64,000 nt of DNA from Strobilurus pachycystidiatus (GCA_019915135.1 JAHLMK010000002.1:1426001-1490000), one strand, 5' to 3'; positions 19,655 through 31,945 are shown, counted from the stretch's first letter. The notes: a model not told the origin generated them from the sequence alone. Numbers and translations are program-made.

Positions 19655-21765
19655 TCATCGCCGTTTCGAGCTTCGTCCGTCTTCAACAGGCGAACCTCTG
19701 CGTTTTCTGAAGTCATGTTTTAGAGCGAGAATGCACAAAAACGGGGGTATACACTCACCTCCCCTTATCCTCGGGCTCTCCGCTCCCAGTCCTGCCACCA
19801 CCGCCATAGTCCAAACCATCGACGGCAGGAGCGTTTCCGTCACGGTCCTTGTACTTGTTCTGATTTCTAGGACCAGTAGGAACATTGGGTGGTAGGGGCG
19901 ATGCGGGGCGAACAATTCCTCCTCCTAGAATAGATAACAACTTCAGAAAAGCTCACGGGGGATGTAGCAGAAGAACTGGACCTTCGTAGCTCTGTCGGCC
20001 TCCTCTTCCTCGCGCAAACCCGCGAGGCGCACGAGGTCCCGCGGCCATGGCTCCGCGTCCTCTGTACGGCACAGGCGTCCCTCCACGACCACTGGGACCA
20101 ACAGGCGCTCCTGTATTCACCGCCCCCTCCATCCCAGGATACATCTGCTGCTGCACGCCCATCTGTCCCTGGTCCTGCGCGCGAAATCAGCCTCCAGCGC
20201 AAAGTCAATTCGCACTTCGAAATCGCACCTGCATCCCATAGTCACCCATCATCATCCCACCACCACCGCCCGGATACACGTCCTGCATTATCGGTTCGGG
20301 AGTGCCCGAGACCTGGCTGCCGTCTGGCATCATGCCAGGCATCATACCCATCTCCGGGTTCATTCCCATAGCCATCTGGTTCATCATGCCCATGTCCATC
20401 ATCCCCCCCACGCCCATCATCGCCGGGTTCGGCCCATTATTGGACAACATCGCGTTCGTGCCGGTCATGACCATCTGGCGCACTTCATGCGGGAGCGCCG
20501 TCACCTGTTCCTCTGGCATCCCAGAGAAGTTCTGCGAATATCAACATCAGTATGAAAACCCGCAAGGAGGAACTAGTGACGCGAACCAAAACGCTCGTCT
20601 TAAGGACGTGTGCAAACTCTCCGAGGTCGCGTCGGCGGTAACAATACGCCTCCCATGAGATCTCGTCGAAACCATAGTTAAACCAGTCACTGATATCGGA
20701 GCCGGGCTTGCGCCATGGTTTGTCGGAGAGCGCGGCAAGGTCGACCTCTAAAATCGACCGACCATCCACATAACCGACTGCTGCCGGATCTATGTCTGGA
20801 TGGGACGGCGGCGCGGTCGCAGGGGGCAGTTTGGACGTGTCGATACCATCATCTTCGGCTTTCGGCGGCTCTGTGGCGGCGGGTGCAGCAGGTGTCGTCG
20901 ATGTCGATGCTGGGACGTTTAATGGTGAGGTCAGGCTTTGTGCAGAAGCCGCTGAGGCCAAGCCTTGTGGAGGGGCGACTCTTCCGTCCGACGAAAGACT
21001 TGCATTGGACGGATGGGTCTGCAAAGAAGCGGCAGAAGCGCCGCGTTGGAGTGGCGTATATTCAGTAGTCACGGATGGATTTGGTTGAGCCGCTGAATGT
21101 ATGCATTTTGAGTGGAGAGTGGGTGAAGGAAGGGAGAGACATACCCCTCGGTTGTGTTGTACTGACACTTCGGTTTGCGGGTGGGGGCCTGTTTTGTCTG
21201 TTCGACGTTTAGCCAGAAAGATTTGATTTTGATTGAGATTGGGCACCTCAAGTCCAAAGACCGCGAAGGCTGTTCCATGATGATTTCAATCTACAAAGCG
21301 ACATGTTAGCAGACAAGTCAAAGCGCGAAGGACACGACGCACATCCTCGTCGTCGCTCTCCTCTATCGCCTCTCCTTCTTCGTCATCGTTGTCCTCCGGC
21401 TCTGCTGACCGCTGGTTGTCGTTGTCCGCGCCCTCCGCCTCAGCCTCTGCTTCCAGGTGGGGCACCACGCCGTTGGCGACCAGGGCGGTTTCAATCGGAC
21501 TTCTTGGCAAAGGTTCAACACGAATGCGCTGTCAGCAGGGACCAACACACTCACGGTTGGGAAACTAAGCGTTCACACGGACAGAAAAGTCAAAATAATG
21601 TCATTTTGAAGAGGCGTACACAAAACATTGAGTGGTTGATACAACTCTTACCCTGTATAGGCTGCACCGGCGCCGTCGATGCGGAAGTTCCATACAAGAA
21701 ATCGTCGTCGTCGTCCCTAGATGTCTCGTCAGCGCGAGGTGCACAACACAGGATTCGACGTACAT
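19655..21765 (-). CDS. FIP1: Pre-mRNA polyadenylation factor FIP1
   Basis: Eleven coding pieces, downward: 21764-21765, 21652-21716, 21555-21564, 21343-21502, 21247-21290, 21145-21197, 20587-21092, 20229-20531, 19982-20174, 19759-19924 and 19655-19706; 517 residues. The start codon is split: AT at 21765-21764, then G at 21716, giving MDDDDDFLYG, the classic Fip1 opening. The acidic N-terminus is followed by the Fip1 motif at about 233-262 (KPWRKPGSDISDWFNYGF), then a Met/Gly/Pro-rich part, an RG-rich segment and the basic end KRRGSPVEDGRSSKRR. FIP1 tethers poly(A) polymerase to the cleavage factor. The donor after exon 7 is the least certain junction (three in-frame choices). Confidence 0.93.
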
Positions 21766-21908
21766 GGTCGGAAAAGACAAGAGCGGGCGTGACGTAGAAA
21801 CGCGTCACGCGTCTTTGCTGGTTGATCGCCGGGCAAGGCCGGGCTCTCTTTCCCCTCGTTGTTTCGAAAGTCTCTACTTACTTACCACTTACACCAGTGG
21901 CAAGCACA
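21766..21908. promoter_or_regulatory. Divergent promoter FIP1 / FunK1-like kinase
   Basis: Only 143 bp separate the two start codons, so the promoters must overlap. TGACGT and CGCGTCACGCG words lie at about 21790-21812. Confidence 0.55.
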
Positions 21909-24050
21909 ATGGTCGAACCCGCCACATCTAGTTCTACTCCGTACCGCCCTTCCTCCAAACAAATCCCCTCCTTATACTCCGTTCCGAATTCCCGTCAAGA
22001 AGCCCTGAAGAAACAGATGGCTGAGATGGGTCAGGAATGCCAGTTCCCGGCACGGCGTGTAGCGGAAATGCTGTCACTGAAGACACGGATCCCCGACAAG
22101 CCTGTCGTCAAAGGCGAGATTGACGTGCTCGAAAACTACGACTGTCTCGTGAACCATCCGTCTTACGACACCGCGTTGAAGCGCGCTCATCACGATCTCG
22201 AGTCGACTATTGAAAAGACTCCGCTTTCATTCCCATCAGACCTCAATCAAAATCTGCATTACCGCCCTCTCATTGATTTTCTTGAGCTCTCTCTATCAGT
22301 CTGTCGCCTGGCCGTGGATGCATTTCCTGGCTTTTCTTCCCGTTCCGACCGCTGTCACTATGATCGCCTCGCGTTCATCATCTACGACCGTACGGTGGAG
22401 GACGGAATGGATGGTGCGTACGCTCTCAAAGCAAAGGGCGCTGGCGGTTGGGATCTTCCTCTGGCCTCCAACCTCCATTCGCGACCACAATCGGCAGGAG
22501 ACGCTCATCTGCTCATTCCCGTTGTGGTGAACAAGGACCTTTTGGATCTCGGCGTGCAAACCTATAGCCGCTGCCTCAATAGTTCAAGTCCCCTCCGCGC
22601 ACTCGGTCTCGTCTTAGCATATCAGCATGACACCAGTAGTCTTAGGTTTCTGTTCAGCCACTGCGGAGGTATTACGGCGTCTGAGCCGCTGCGCCTGGAT
22701 GAGAAAGCTGGAAGGCAGGGAATCCTACGCGTCCTCCTCTCCATCCTCCTGTGGACGACAAGATCAGATGCTGGTCTTTTGCAGGTCTCCGCCAGCCTGC
22801 CAGATAGTGATTCTGCCTACAGTCACCTCAGAGCCACCGTTGGAGAGATTCTACATGACAACTCTGTGAGAGGTCGAGGAACCACCGAATCTGCCCCTGC
22901 TTTTGCACCGCTCGCTGACAATGAGGCCTTCCCGGATGAAATCGTGCCCACGCTCTCAAAATCTGCGATTATATCTCCCTTGAATGGGACCTACTTAACC
23001 GAAGCAAAAACTGCAAAAGACATCTGGCTTGCCATTGCGCATGCAAGTCTTGGTGAGTCTACATAGCCCATCATCAACCGTGTCTGAGTCGTCTCACGAC
23101 TTTCTTAGGGTGGCTCGCGCTGTATCAACATGGCTTCATGCATGGCAATCTGAGCGTTGCAAACATCTTGATGATGCCGGAATCGCCAACGATGCCTGAG
23201 TTTCGGATTGAGCTTGGCCGGATCAAAGACAGTTTGCGCAATTCTGAAGTTCCCCAGACTTTGCCCTCACCCACCTCAGCCACCGCCTCACTATCTCCAT
23301 CCCCGGCTCTGCCTCTATCTCCTTCCCCCATCTCGTCATTTGTGTCAGATGCCCACGTCAAGGAAGCCCAATTCTGGATCCCTACACTAGAGGACATAGA
23401 AACCGAGGCAGCGCGGGTGAAGTCGCTCGCATCACTTCTGGCCGGAAGAGGTCATTGTCGTGGGTTTCTTATCGACTCAGACGGAGACATGAGCATTGGC
23501 TGGTCGGACTATTTTCTAAAAGATTACGATGGATCAAACTCTGTAAGCTCATGAGTATTCTGTGTTGCAATTGAACTGATTTTGTGCATAGGGAACCCCA
23601 GAGTTTATGTCGCATTCACTATTAAGGGCCCTTGCGCGCATGGAGACACCTATTCAATCGCCCGTAGACGATATCGAGTCCTTCCTTTGGGTCGCTCAAT
23701 GGGGTGCTATCTTCTGCCATCAAAACGACACAAACGACAAGATGGCGGCTTTGAGGAAGTTGATACTCGATGACAGAAAGGAGATGGAATTAGAGATGGG
23801 AAACAAAACTAGTATGTCTTTGGCGGCGGGATGTGGTAAGGTTGTGCTCGACAGTGCACCTATTATAGAGGAGACGCACGAGCTCATGCGCGCACTTTGC
23901 AAAAAGTGGATGAAGAAGGTTCACAACCATTCGGTGCATATCGACAGCGAACCTGCAAGCAAGCACAGATTCTATCTTCCGTTTTTCCATTACTTTGCCT
24001 ATCACGGGGTGGCAGAACTCCTAACCGTGATAGAGAAATACATCCGGTAG
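21909..24050 (+). CDS. FunK1-like fungal kinase with altered catalytic loop
   Basis: Exons 21909-23052, 23109-23542 and 23592-24050; 678 residues. The C-terminal half has kinase landmarks typical of the mushroom-expanded FunK1 family: a catalytic-loop-like H-G-N-L-S-V-A-N-I (393-401), a D-F-G-position stretch FLIDSDGDMS (about 501-510), and G-T-P-E-F-M-S right after an intron (527-533), with DDIESFLWVAQWG downstream. The usual HRD/HGD aspartate is Asn395, so activity is doubtful. A Ser/Pro-rich insert lies between loop and DSD motif. The first 370 residues resemble the FunK1 N-terminal region in layout only. Family call is from motifs, unsearched. Confidence 0.75.
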
Positions 24051-24091
24051 AGATTCGACACGAATATGTATTGACTATACCTCTATACCAC

Positions 24092-26161
24092 CTATATCCA
24101 CGTCCTCCAAACATCAGAGCCCTTAATATAGTCGACGAGCTCTGACCTTTTCACCTTCGCTCCCTTGTCAGCGCTTTCTACCTTGGCTTTGACGCCATCC
24201 TTCAGCTCCCATCTCTGCTCCTTCACTGTGACCAAGCCCTCTTTCAGTTCGTCGCCGCCAAGGATGACAGCAAACGGCACTTCGTCTTTCTCGCCCGCCG
24301 CGAACTGCACCGGTAGTTTGGGTTTCTTCTTTGCCAAGAAGTCGGTCTAAAGGAACACATCAAACGACTTGCTCGTGGCAGAGATAATAGAAAACCTACC
24401 TTGATGCCCGCCTCTCGCAACTCCCCGACCAGCGCCATGCGCTCTTCCAATAACCCATCTCCAGCGGCCATGACATACACCATCGTGTCCTTACTCCGAC
24501 CGCCCATGCTCACCCATTTCGGCCACAGAAGAGCGAATATCCTGTCCATCCCAATGCTGATGCCCACACAAGGCGTATTCACCACCTTCTTTTTACCCTC
24601 CCCTGAAGCAGCAGCGGTGAACATGCCAACCAGATTATCGTAACGACCGCCGGCAGCAATGGATCCCACTCCAACTTGAGACTCGTCGATCTCCTCCTCG
24701 TCAGGGTTTGTGCTGGCCTTGGGCTTCTTCGGTGTGGGTGCGGCTGCAGGTGCGTTGGCGTCTGCCTTGAAGCTTGGCGGTGCAGAGCCTTCCACTATAG
24801 CCTCGTAAATGAGACCAGTGTAATAATCCAAACCGCGCGCTAGAGAGAGATCGAACGATATCTATCAATGTTGAGTCAGGCGGCGAGAGGTCATGGACGC
24901 CATAGCACTTACCTTGTCCGATATTCTGTACGCTTTGAGGAAAGTAAAGAGGATGCCCATCTCATCCAAACCTTCCTTCGCGCTTTTGTTGCCAGTCAAC
25001 GTTGCGTCTTGCAATAGACGATCAAGCAGCTCAGGTCCACCTCAACAGGTCATGAGGACAGGTAAACTCGTGAACACGGAACCAACCTTTGTGTAGCACA
25101 TATTCGCTAATCTTGTCCGCGATGGCGGGGTCAAGGCCCTTCTCTTCGGTCATTTCTTTCTTGACTTCTAGCCAAGGAAGCTATAGAACGTTGAGAACAG
25201 TGTACAGAACAAAAACGGGACTACTGACCTTATCCAGTTTGTCGACAGCAGAAGATATAGTCCGTATCTTGTCTTCTGGCACACCGCACACGGCAAAGAT
25301 ACCGTCCAGGATCTTTCTGTGGTTCAACTTGATGGTGTACTCGCCAACATCAAGGTTCTTCAGAATCGTGCATGTCAAGCTGAGGATCTCCGCATCAGGA
25401 ATCATAGTATCAAACGTCCCAGAGATATCAAAGTCCTGAACGGAATGTCATGCATGGTCCGACCACAGAAAAGAACGAAATCCGCACGTACGGCCTGCAT
25501 GAACTCTCTCATCCTGCCTTTCGACATCACCGGCTGGTCGCGACGGTACACCTTGCCGACCTGCCACACCTTTCCCTGTCCGCCGCCGCCGGTCATCGCG
25601 AGCCACCGCGCAAGCGGCACGGTGTGGTCGTACCGCAGCGCGAGCTGTTCCCCGCCCTGGTCCATCAGATCGAATATCAGCTTCGAGTCCTCGCCATATT
25701 TGCCCGCCAACACATCCTTCCGCTCGAACACGGGCGTGTCCAGACAGCTCCCCCCGTACAGCGAGAACGCGTCCTTGACGATCCGCTCAATGTGCAGCCG
25801 ACAGAGCATCTCCGTCGGGCCGTAGTCGCGCGTGCCCTGCCAGCCGGGATGAGGCCCAAATTTTCCCAATCCATTGGGGACGCACCTTGGCTGTCTTGAG
25901 CAGCAACCGCTCCTTTTTCTTCTCGTCTTCGGCGCCCTCCGTCTTCTTCTCCTTTCCCTTTGCGTTCAGGACACCCTGCGCCTTCTTCAGCTCTCCCAGT
26001 TTCCGCTTCGCCTCGTCAATAAGACTGGCATCCGCATTTTGCGTCCGCAGGCTGTTGAACAGTGCCGTCGCTTCCGCTATCTCCTGTGTCAGAGTCGAAG
26101 ACATCCTGGTGAAGGCAGAGAATGATAATCGATGAAGACTGACTCGAGTCAATCTAAACAT
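24092..26161 (-). CDS. HTS1: Histidyl-tRNA synthetase
   Basis: Seven exons, downward: 25886-26161, 25492-25836, 25229-25435, 25087-25180, 24913-25040, 24400-24861 and 24092-24346; 588 residues. It charges tRNA-His. Visible marks are a WHEP-like helical N-terminus, GTRDYGP at the catalytic core start, motif 2 with VYRRDQP, the histidine-A region GLDYYTG, motif 3 with [13 protein letters not shown], and a C-terminal anticodon-binding domain. The start at 26161 gives [17 protein letters not shown], an arginine-rich presequence; a second in-frame ATG follows at residue 20. That arrangement matches yeast HTS1, where two starts give mitochondrial and cytosolic enzyme. Confidence 0.96.
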
Positions 26162-26379
26162 GAATGTGACGCGAACTCATTTCCCAGTTAGGAACGCGCA
26201 CTGGACACACACACAACAAAGGTTCATCAGTAAAGCAATAATCATATATTCTACACTTTCATAAGTATGTACGACATAGACTACGTGAACATGCGAGTAA
26301 GTATATACACTAAGCAAAAAAAGGTCGGTTATCGAAAGGGTGCGGATGGGGATAATGATAGGCTACATTCAAATCAGTC

Positions 26380-29314
26380 CTAAAAACGATGATCTTGTGT
26401 ATGGTTCGAAGGTCCCGCCAGACCCTCCAGTGAGCCGCGTCTTCCAGTGCGTCTCACGGGAGAATCGTCATAATGAAACCCAGAAACAGGGAAACGTCCG
26501 AAAGGACTCTCGTCCAGGCTGGGAAACGCACTGGCTCCGGGCAACCGACTGTTGTTGTTCCCTCCAGAAGTTCGCCGCCGTGAAGGTGTTTGGAAAGCCC
26601 CGTTTGAGCGCGCTCCGCCGAACAGAGTAGTCTTGGGGGTTGCGAACGCCGGCTGTACGCTCAACTTGGTGCCGCGGGAAGGCGTGGACGTCGGGTCGAA
26701 CTGTTGGTCCTCGTAAAGACCTGCTCCTGCACCTGAGCGATGAGGGGTCACAGGCTCATAGCGGGAGTCGGGGCGGGAGGAGAACGACGTGTCCATATCA
26801 CTGTCCCTTCCACCGCGGACAGGAGTCTTCGGGAGCCGATTTACGTTCCACGCAGGCAGAGGCGAATCCTGCAAGCCATTGGACTGGTACAAGGGCGTAT
26901 CATAGGTGCGGCGAATACGTGGCGTCTCGTCAGTAGGAGCAAAAGTCGGCTCCCTATAAGGCATGTCAATGTCGTCCGGATCAGGAGACGATTGGCGACT
27001 TCCAGGATGGCAGTCGAAGCAATACCAGGGCTGATGTTCAGGACCCAGCTCGGACGTATGCCGGATCCCGAGGCACTGGAGGTGATACCACATCTTGCAG
27101 TCGTCGCATTGGACAAGCTCCCGGCCGTCATCGGTGCCCCGGCAAACGCAAAGCTGATCCGCATTCCTCGAGTGACCAACACCGCGCAAGCGCTTGTCTC
27201 GGCGATAAGACAGCGCACGGACACTGCGCTTGGACAACAGTGCAGCGCGAGCATCAGCTGGGTCACTGGGGAAGTAGCTACGGCGCCGGCGCTCCATGCT
27301 CAGATTCGTCGCGGCTACCGCCGCAGGGTCTGCAGCGAGTGGAACCATTTTGCCTCGACCCATGCGCGCAGGGGTAGGGCGATCGTCGACGTTGTCATAG
27401 ACAATACCCCACTTGGAGGAGGGAATGACTGCTTCGTCGCCGTCCTGTACGCCGCCCCCATTGGGATCGTCCTCATCTTCGTCGTCTGTGTCGCGGCCAA
27501 GGAACCTCTCTATCACCTGAAGTCGCGCTCTCTCCTCCATCTTGGCAGCATCCATACGCTCCTCCGTGCGTAGACGCCAAGGGAATTCAGCGTCCACCCA
27601 GTTCGGTGCGTCTAGTTGTTCCTCAGGAGGAGGTGGCAAAGGTAAATCTTTGGTGAGTTCGCCCTTCTTCTTGCGGCGAGCCGCGCCTCTTTTGCGGGAA
27701 GAGTCGGGCACCAAAGACTCGTTTGGAATGTCAAGTAGCACGCGCCCCTTGCCCTCTAGCTCGACGGGGAACAGTGTGGAAGAGCCATTACTGTTGACAC
27801 TGCCACTCTTAAACGCTTCCAAGCGCTTGCGCTTCTTCAACTCTTTCTCAGTCGGAGGAGGTGGCTCTTCAGCCTCGGCTTTCTCAAGTGCCGACAAGAT
27901 TTTCGACGGACCCGCGGAACCAGGGGTGGTCAGAAGCAGAGGTTGCGGTTGACGGACCCAGTCGGCAGTTCTCTGACGGAGGAAGGGAGACTAAGTCAGT
28001 GAATTGTCACGAGGCGCTAAGTCAAGAAGACGTACGTATCGTCCGTATCCGCCCGCCATTAGACTCTCTTCGAAGCTTTCCTCCGAGGTCTCTTGGAAAA
28101 GTTTGATCCGTCGCCCTTTGTTCGGGCTCTCCAAGATACCGACACTGGGATGGACCGGTATATCAGAGTGGTCACCAAGGCTGGGCGGCTCAGAATCACG
28201 CTTGGCACGCTGGAGATACTCGGGACGGCGGCTTTCGAGCTCTTGTTGTTCGTGCGCCATTGCTTGACGGATGCGCTCTATTTCTCCACCGGACCCGGGT
28301 GGAGGAGGAGGCAAAAGAACAGGCGGAGAAGTCGTGTTGATGGGCGGAGATATCGGTGGCGTCGACGCAAGGGCTTTGGGGGTGTTCGAAGATGAAAAGA
28401 CATCGTCTACTTGCATTGGCGAGGGCCTAGATGAGCTAGGCCTTTGACGGTCAGCGGCCATCAGTTTGGCCATGAACGGGGATGTGGCCGCAGAAGAGCG
28501 AACTTCGGTAGGAGAGGTGGCAGGAGATGTTCCTAGGCGGAAGGGAATGGTAACGGGAATACTAGTAATAAATCGCGGTTAAAGTCTTATTTGACAAGAG
28601 CGACATTTAAACTCACGGAGCAGCGGCAAGAGGACGATGGGTCGATGAGGCAGGGGGAGCGGGATTGTGGCGTGAAAGGAAGGGACTGGCAACAGAGTCA
28701 ACGATGGGCAAATCGACATCGAGATAGTCACACACCTGGAGTCGGGGGTCATCATGTGGGGAAGGTGTCGCGGTAGGGAGTGGTTGGCTTGTTCGCCAGG
28801 TCTATCATCGTCGATCAATGGATGCTACATTGTTCGGCAGTGTATCCGCTTACGGTCGGGTACCCATTGTGTCATCAAAGGGCGCTCGGGAAAGAGAATA
28901 CGCTCCACTTTGAAGTTGAGTCAGACGGAATTCATGGTGCGAGGGCGCATGAGGGTACCTCTGGGGAGCGAGAGGCGATTCGGGGGTCTGCGGAAAATTG
29001 AAATTGCCAAACTGCCTGGGACTGCGATACAGCGAACAGAACGAAGGTCAACGGCGGGCCGGTGCATCCGAGCAATGTGCGCACCTGTGCGGGGTTGGGA
29101 GGGAAGGGAACCTGTTTTGCCCTGGTGCAGATGGGGGCCGTCCGTGGGCGTCATAGGCAGGACTGTGCGGTATGGAGATTAGCTGCCGGCGCAGAGATGG
29201 AGGGAGGCAAGCGCACTTGATCAGCGACGGCTGCGGCATATCGGTCTGTGGGCGGATATCCGGCCTGGCGGCGCCGCCATGAGGTCCGTTCATCAGTACG
29301 TCTCTATCCGCCAT
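26380..29314 (-). CDS. PHD-finger nuclear protein, 865 residues
   Basis: Exons, downward: 29217-29314, 29085-29162, 28854-29021, 28736-28801, 28617-28685, 28036-28561 and 26380-27972; each junction keeps frame. The N-terminal 330 residues are Pro/Ser-rich and disordered. A conserved-looking AGGYGRY-RTADWV segment spans the last intron. A C4HC3 PHD finger lies at about 610-658 (CVCRG...CDDCKMWYHLQCLG...WYCFDCH), the module that reads histone tails. Basic stretches (SSRKRGAARRKKK) suggest nuclear import. The C-terminus is Ser/Pro-rich with TPSR and DSP repeats like CDK sites. Specific orthology is unknown to me. The first five small exons rest on splice signals and phase only. Confidence 0.85.
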
Positions 29315-29677
29315 GTCGCTCTATGTAGGCCAGCTGGGGCAGAACTGAGTGTGGAAGGTGGCCGTATTGAGGTCGTGCTGCTGAGGTATCGCTGGTCGGA
29401 AGATGCAGTTTCGAGAATGCAATCAATGAAGCAATGAGAAGGAGTAAAGAAAAGGAAGGAAATGAAGGCGAAAGACAACCGCTGGAACGATCGGACCCTT
29501 GTTCAAGTTGAACATTATGCAAGCAACGGTAGTCTCAATGGGGAAATGTCTCGGAGACCGGACCGAGCAACCGTCGGCAGCTCGGCAGTGCAACTGTACA
29601 GTATCGGCAAAAGCCTAAAACGGGCATCCAGTTTTTTTGCAGACCATCGGTGACGACCACCCGACCTCCTCAAGACC
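29315..29677. promoter_or_regulatory. Divergent promoter PHD protein / RPL4
   Basis: A 363-bp non-coding region between outward start codons. C/T-rich tracts near the RPL4 start (CCGACCTCCTCAAGACC-ATG) are as expected for a ribosomal protein leader. Confidence 0.5.
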
Positions 29678-30938
29678 ATGGCCTCAAGACCCACCGTCAG
29701 CGTTCGCTCTGCCTCCGGCGAGGCATCGACCTCCCTGCCCCTCCCCGCCGTCCTCACCGCCCCCATCAGGCTCGATGTCGTCGCCCAAGTGCACAGTGAG
29801 CACCGACTTGAATGATAACCGCCGCTTGTGCCAACTATTTTCGCAGAGAGCATCGCCAAGAACAAGCGCCAGGCATACTCCGTCAGCGAGAAGGCCGGCC
29901 ACCAGACCAGCGCCGAGTCCTGGGGAACTGGTCGTGCCGTTGCCCGTATCCCGCGTGTCGGCGGAGGAGGAACCCACCGTTCTGGACAGGCTGCGTTCGG
30001 CAACATGTGCCGTGGCGGCCGCATGTTCGCGCCCACCAAGACGTGGCGCAAGTGGCACGTCAAGGTGAACCAGAACCAGCGCCGGTTCGCCGTCGTGTCC
30101 GCCCTGGCTGCGTCTGCCCTTCCCTCGCTCGTTCTCGCGCGTGGTCACCGCATCGAGCAGATCGAGGAGGTCCCTCTCGTCATCTCCTCCGCCGCCGAGT
30201 CGTTCAAGAAGACCAAGGAGGCCGTCGCTCTGCTCAAGGGCCTCCATGCCTACACCGACGTCGTCAAGGTCTCCAACTCCCGCAAGCTCCGCGCCGGAAA
30301 GGGCAAGATGAGGAATCGCCGCCACCGCCAGCGCCGTGGCCCTCTCATCGTCTACAACGAGGACAACGGCATCGTCAAGGCCTTCCGCAACTTGCCCGGT
30401 GTTGAGATCGTCAACGTCAGGCGTCTCAATCTCCTCCAGCTCGCGCCTGGTGGTCACCTTGGCCGCTTCGTCATCTGGACCGAGGGCGCCTTTGCTCTCC
30501 TTGACGATGTCTTCGGAACCTTCGACAAGGCCTCCGTCTACAAAAAGGACTACTTGTATGTTGTCTCTACTCCTCGCTGCTCTTGTCCTCATCTTCCTTT
30601 CAGCTTGCCCACCGCCAAGATCGCCAACCCCGATGTGACCCGTCTCATCAACAGCGACGAGATCCAGTCCATCGTCCGCCCTGCTGGCCAGAAGACCCAA
30701 AAGCGCCCATGGACGCAGAAGAAGAACCCTCTCCGCAACAAGGCTGTCCTCTTCCGTCTTAACCCTTACGCCAAGACTCTCCGCCGACAGGAACTCCGTA
30801 CGTCCTCCCATCTCAAGTCGTGTCCTCTCTCTAACCATTCGTGCAGTCAAGCAGGAGCGCCTGAAGGCTAAGGGTGCCAAGAAGGTCAAGGGCAAGGCTG
30901 CTGGTGAGGCCTTCTTGGCTTCTCTCTCTGCTCCCTAG
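29678..30938 (+). CDS. RPL4: Large-subunit ribosomal protein uL4 (RPL4)
   Basis: Exons 29678-29795, 29847-30555, 30604-30797 and 30847-30938; 370 residues. The core is unmistakable: [41 protein letters not shown] (signature of uL4), [46 protein letters not shown] and a basic C-terminus with [15 protein letters not shown]. It lines the peptide exit tunnel of the 60S subunit. Codons are strongly G/C-ending, as in highly expressed genes. That bias opens a long antisense frame, which I do not accept. Confidence 0.97.
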
Positions 30939-31148
30939 ATACTGGGTTGATTTGTGCTGTCGTTATGATATCTGTTGTGTTCTATGCGAATTGTATTATG
31001 GTACCTATGCTGAACATGATCGTACGGGCAATATATCTGGTGTGCAGCAACTTGGCAAGGGCGTCAGCAGTGGATGTTGAACTGTATGTTGAGTACTTGG
31101 TGATCGCCGCTCAACCCAAAGTGGAAACCCCTTCTCCATCCCACCACC

Positions 31149-31945
31149 ATGGTCTTGGTGCTCATAATCGGTGACCTCCACATCCCGCACCGCGTGCACG
31201 ACCTGCCCGTCAAGTTCAAAAAGCTGCTCGTCCCAGGCAAGATCCAGCAAATCCTGTGCACCGGAAACGTCTGCGACCGCGAGACGTACGAATACCTCCG
31301 CACGATCTCGCCGGACGTGCATGTCGTCAAGGGCGACTATGACGAGGTGCGCCGTGCACATTTGTAGCAGACAATATACCTACTCATGTACCAGACGACG
31401 GCATTCCCGCTCTCCGTGACGGTAGTGCACAACCCCATAAAGATCGGGGTGATACACGGCCACCAGGGCGTACCCGTCGGCGACCTCGACTCGCTCAGTG
31501 CGATAGCGCGGCAGATGGACGTCGACGTGCTCGTCAGCGGGCACACCCATACGTGCGTATCTGGGTTCCATGTTCCTCTCCTCCCTCGCATCTAATCCTC
31601 CGGCTCCCAATCCAGAATACAAGCTGTGGAATTCGAGAACAGATTCTTCCTAAACCCCGGCTCTGCAACGGGCGCATGGACGGGCGCGTTTACCGGGTGC
31701 GTGGCGTTGCTTGCGGTCTTGTAATGCGTGCTCAAGTGTCCTGCAGTGACCCCATACCCTCGTTCGCTCTGATGGACATCCAGGGCCCGGTGGTGGTGAC
31801 CTACGTGTACAGACTCATAGAGGGTGAAGTGCGGGTGGAGAAGGTCGAATGGCGCAAGGAGAACGACGCAGTACCCAAGAGTTTACCCCAACCCATCCCA
31901 AGTCCGACGCCAGGCAGCCCTCCTCCCAGTACCGGCGGCTGGTAG
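31149..31945 (+). CDS. VPS29: Retromer subunit VPS29
   Basis: Exons 31149-31346, 31395-31552, 31616-31696 and 31747-31945; 211 residues. The metallophosphoesterase-like fold shows its signature steps: [50 protein letters not shown] and LNPGSATGA. In retromer this fold scaffolds VPS35 rather than acting as a phosphatase. The C-terminal 25 residues are Pro/Ser-rich, slightly longer than the mammalian protein. It converges with PRE9, 93 bp between stop codons. Confidence 0.96.

Noticed and set aside
20302..20658. 118-codon plus-strand ORF opposite FIP1
   Set aside because: It is the complement of the Met/Gly/Pro-rich FIP1 exon, giving I/P/M-rich nonsense.
29684..30895. 403-codon minus-strand frame opposite RPL4
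   Set aside because: It is a shadow of the strong G/C-ending codon bias of RPL4. The sense strand encodes uL4 with conserved introns and motifs; the antisense product resembles nothing and ignores the introns.
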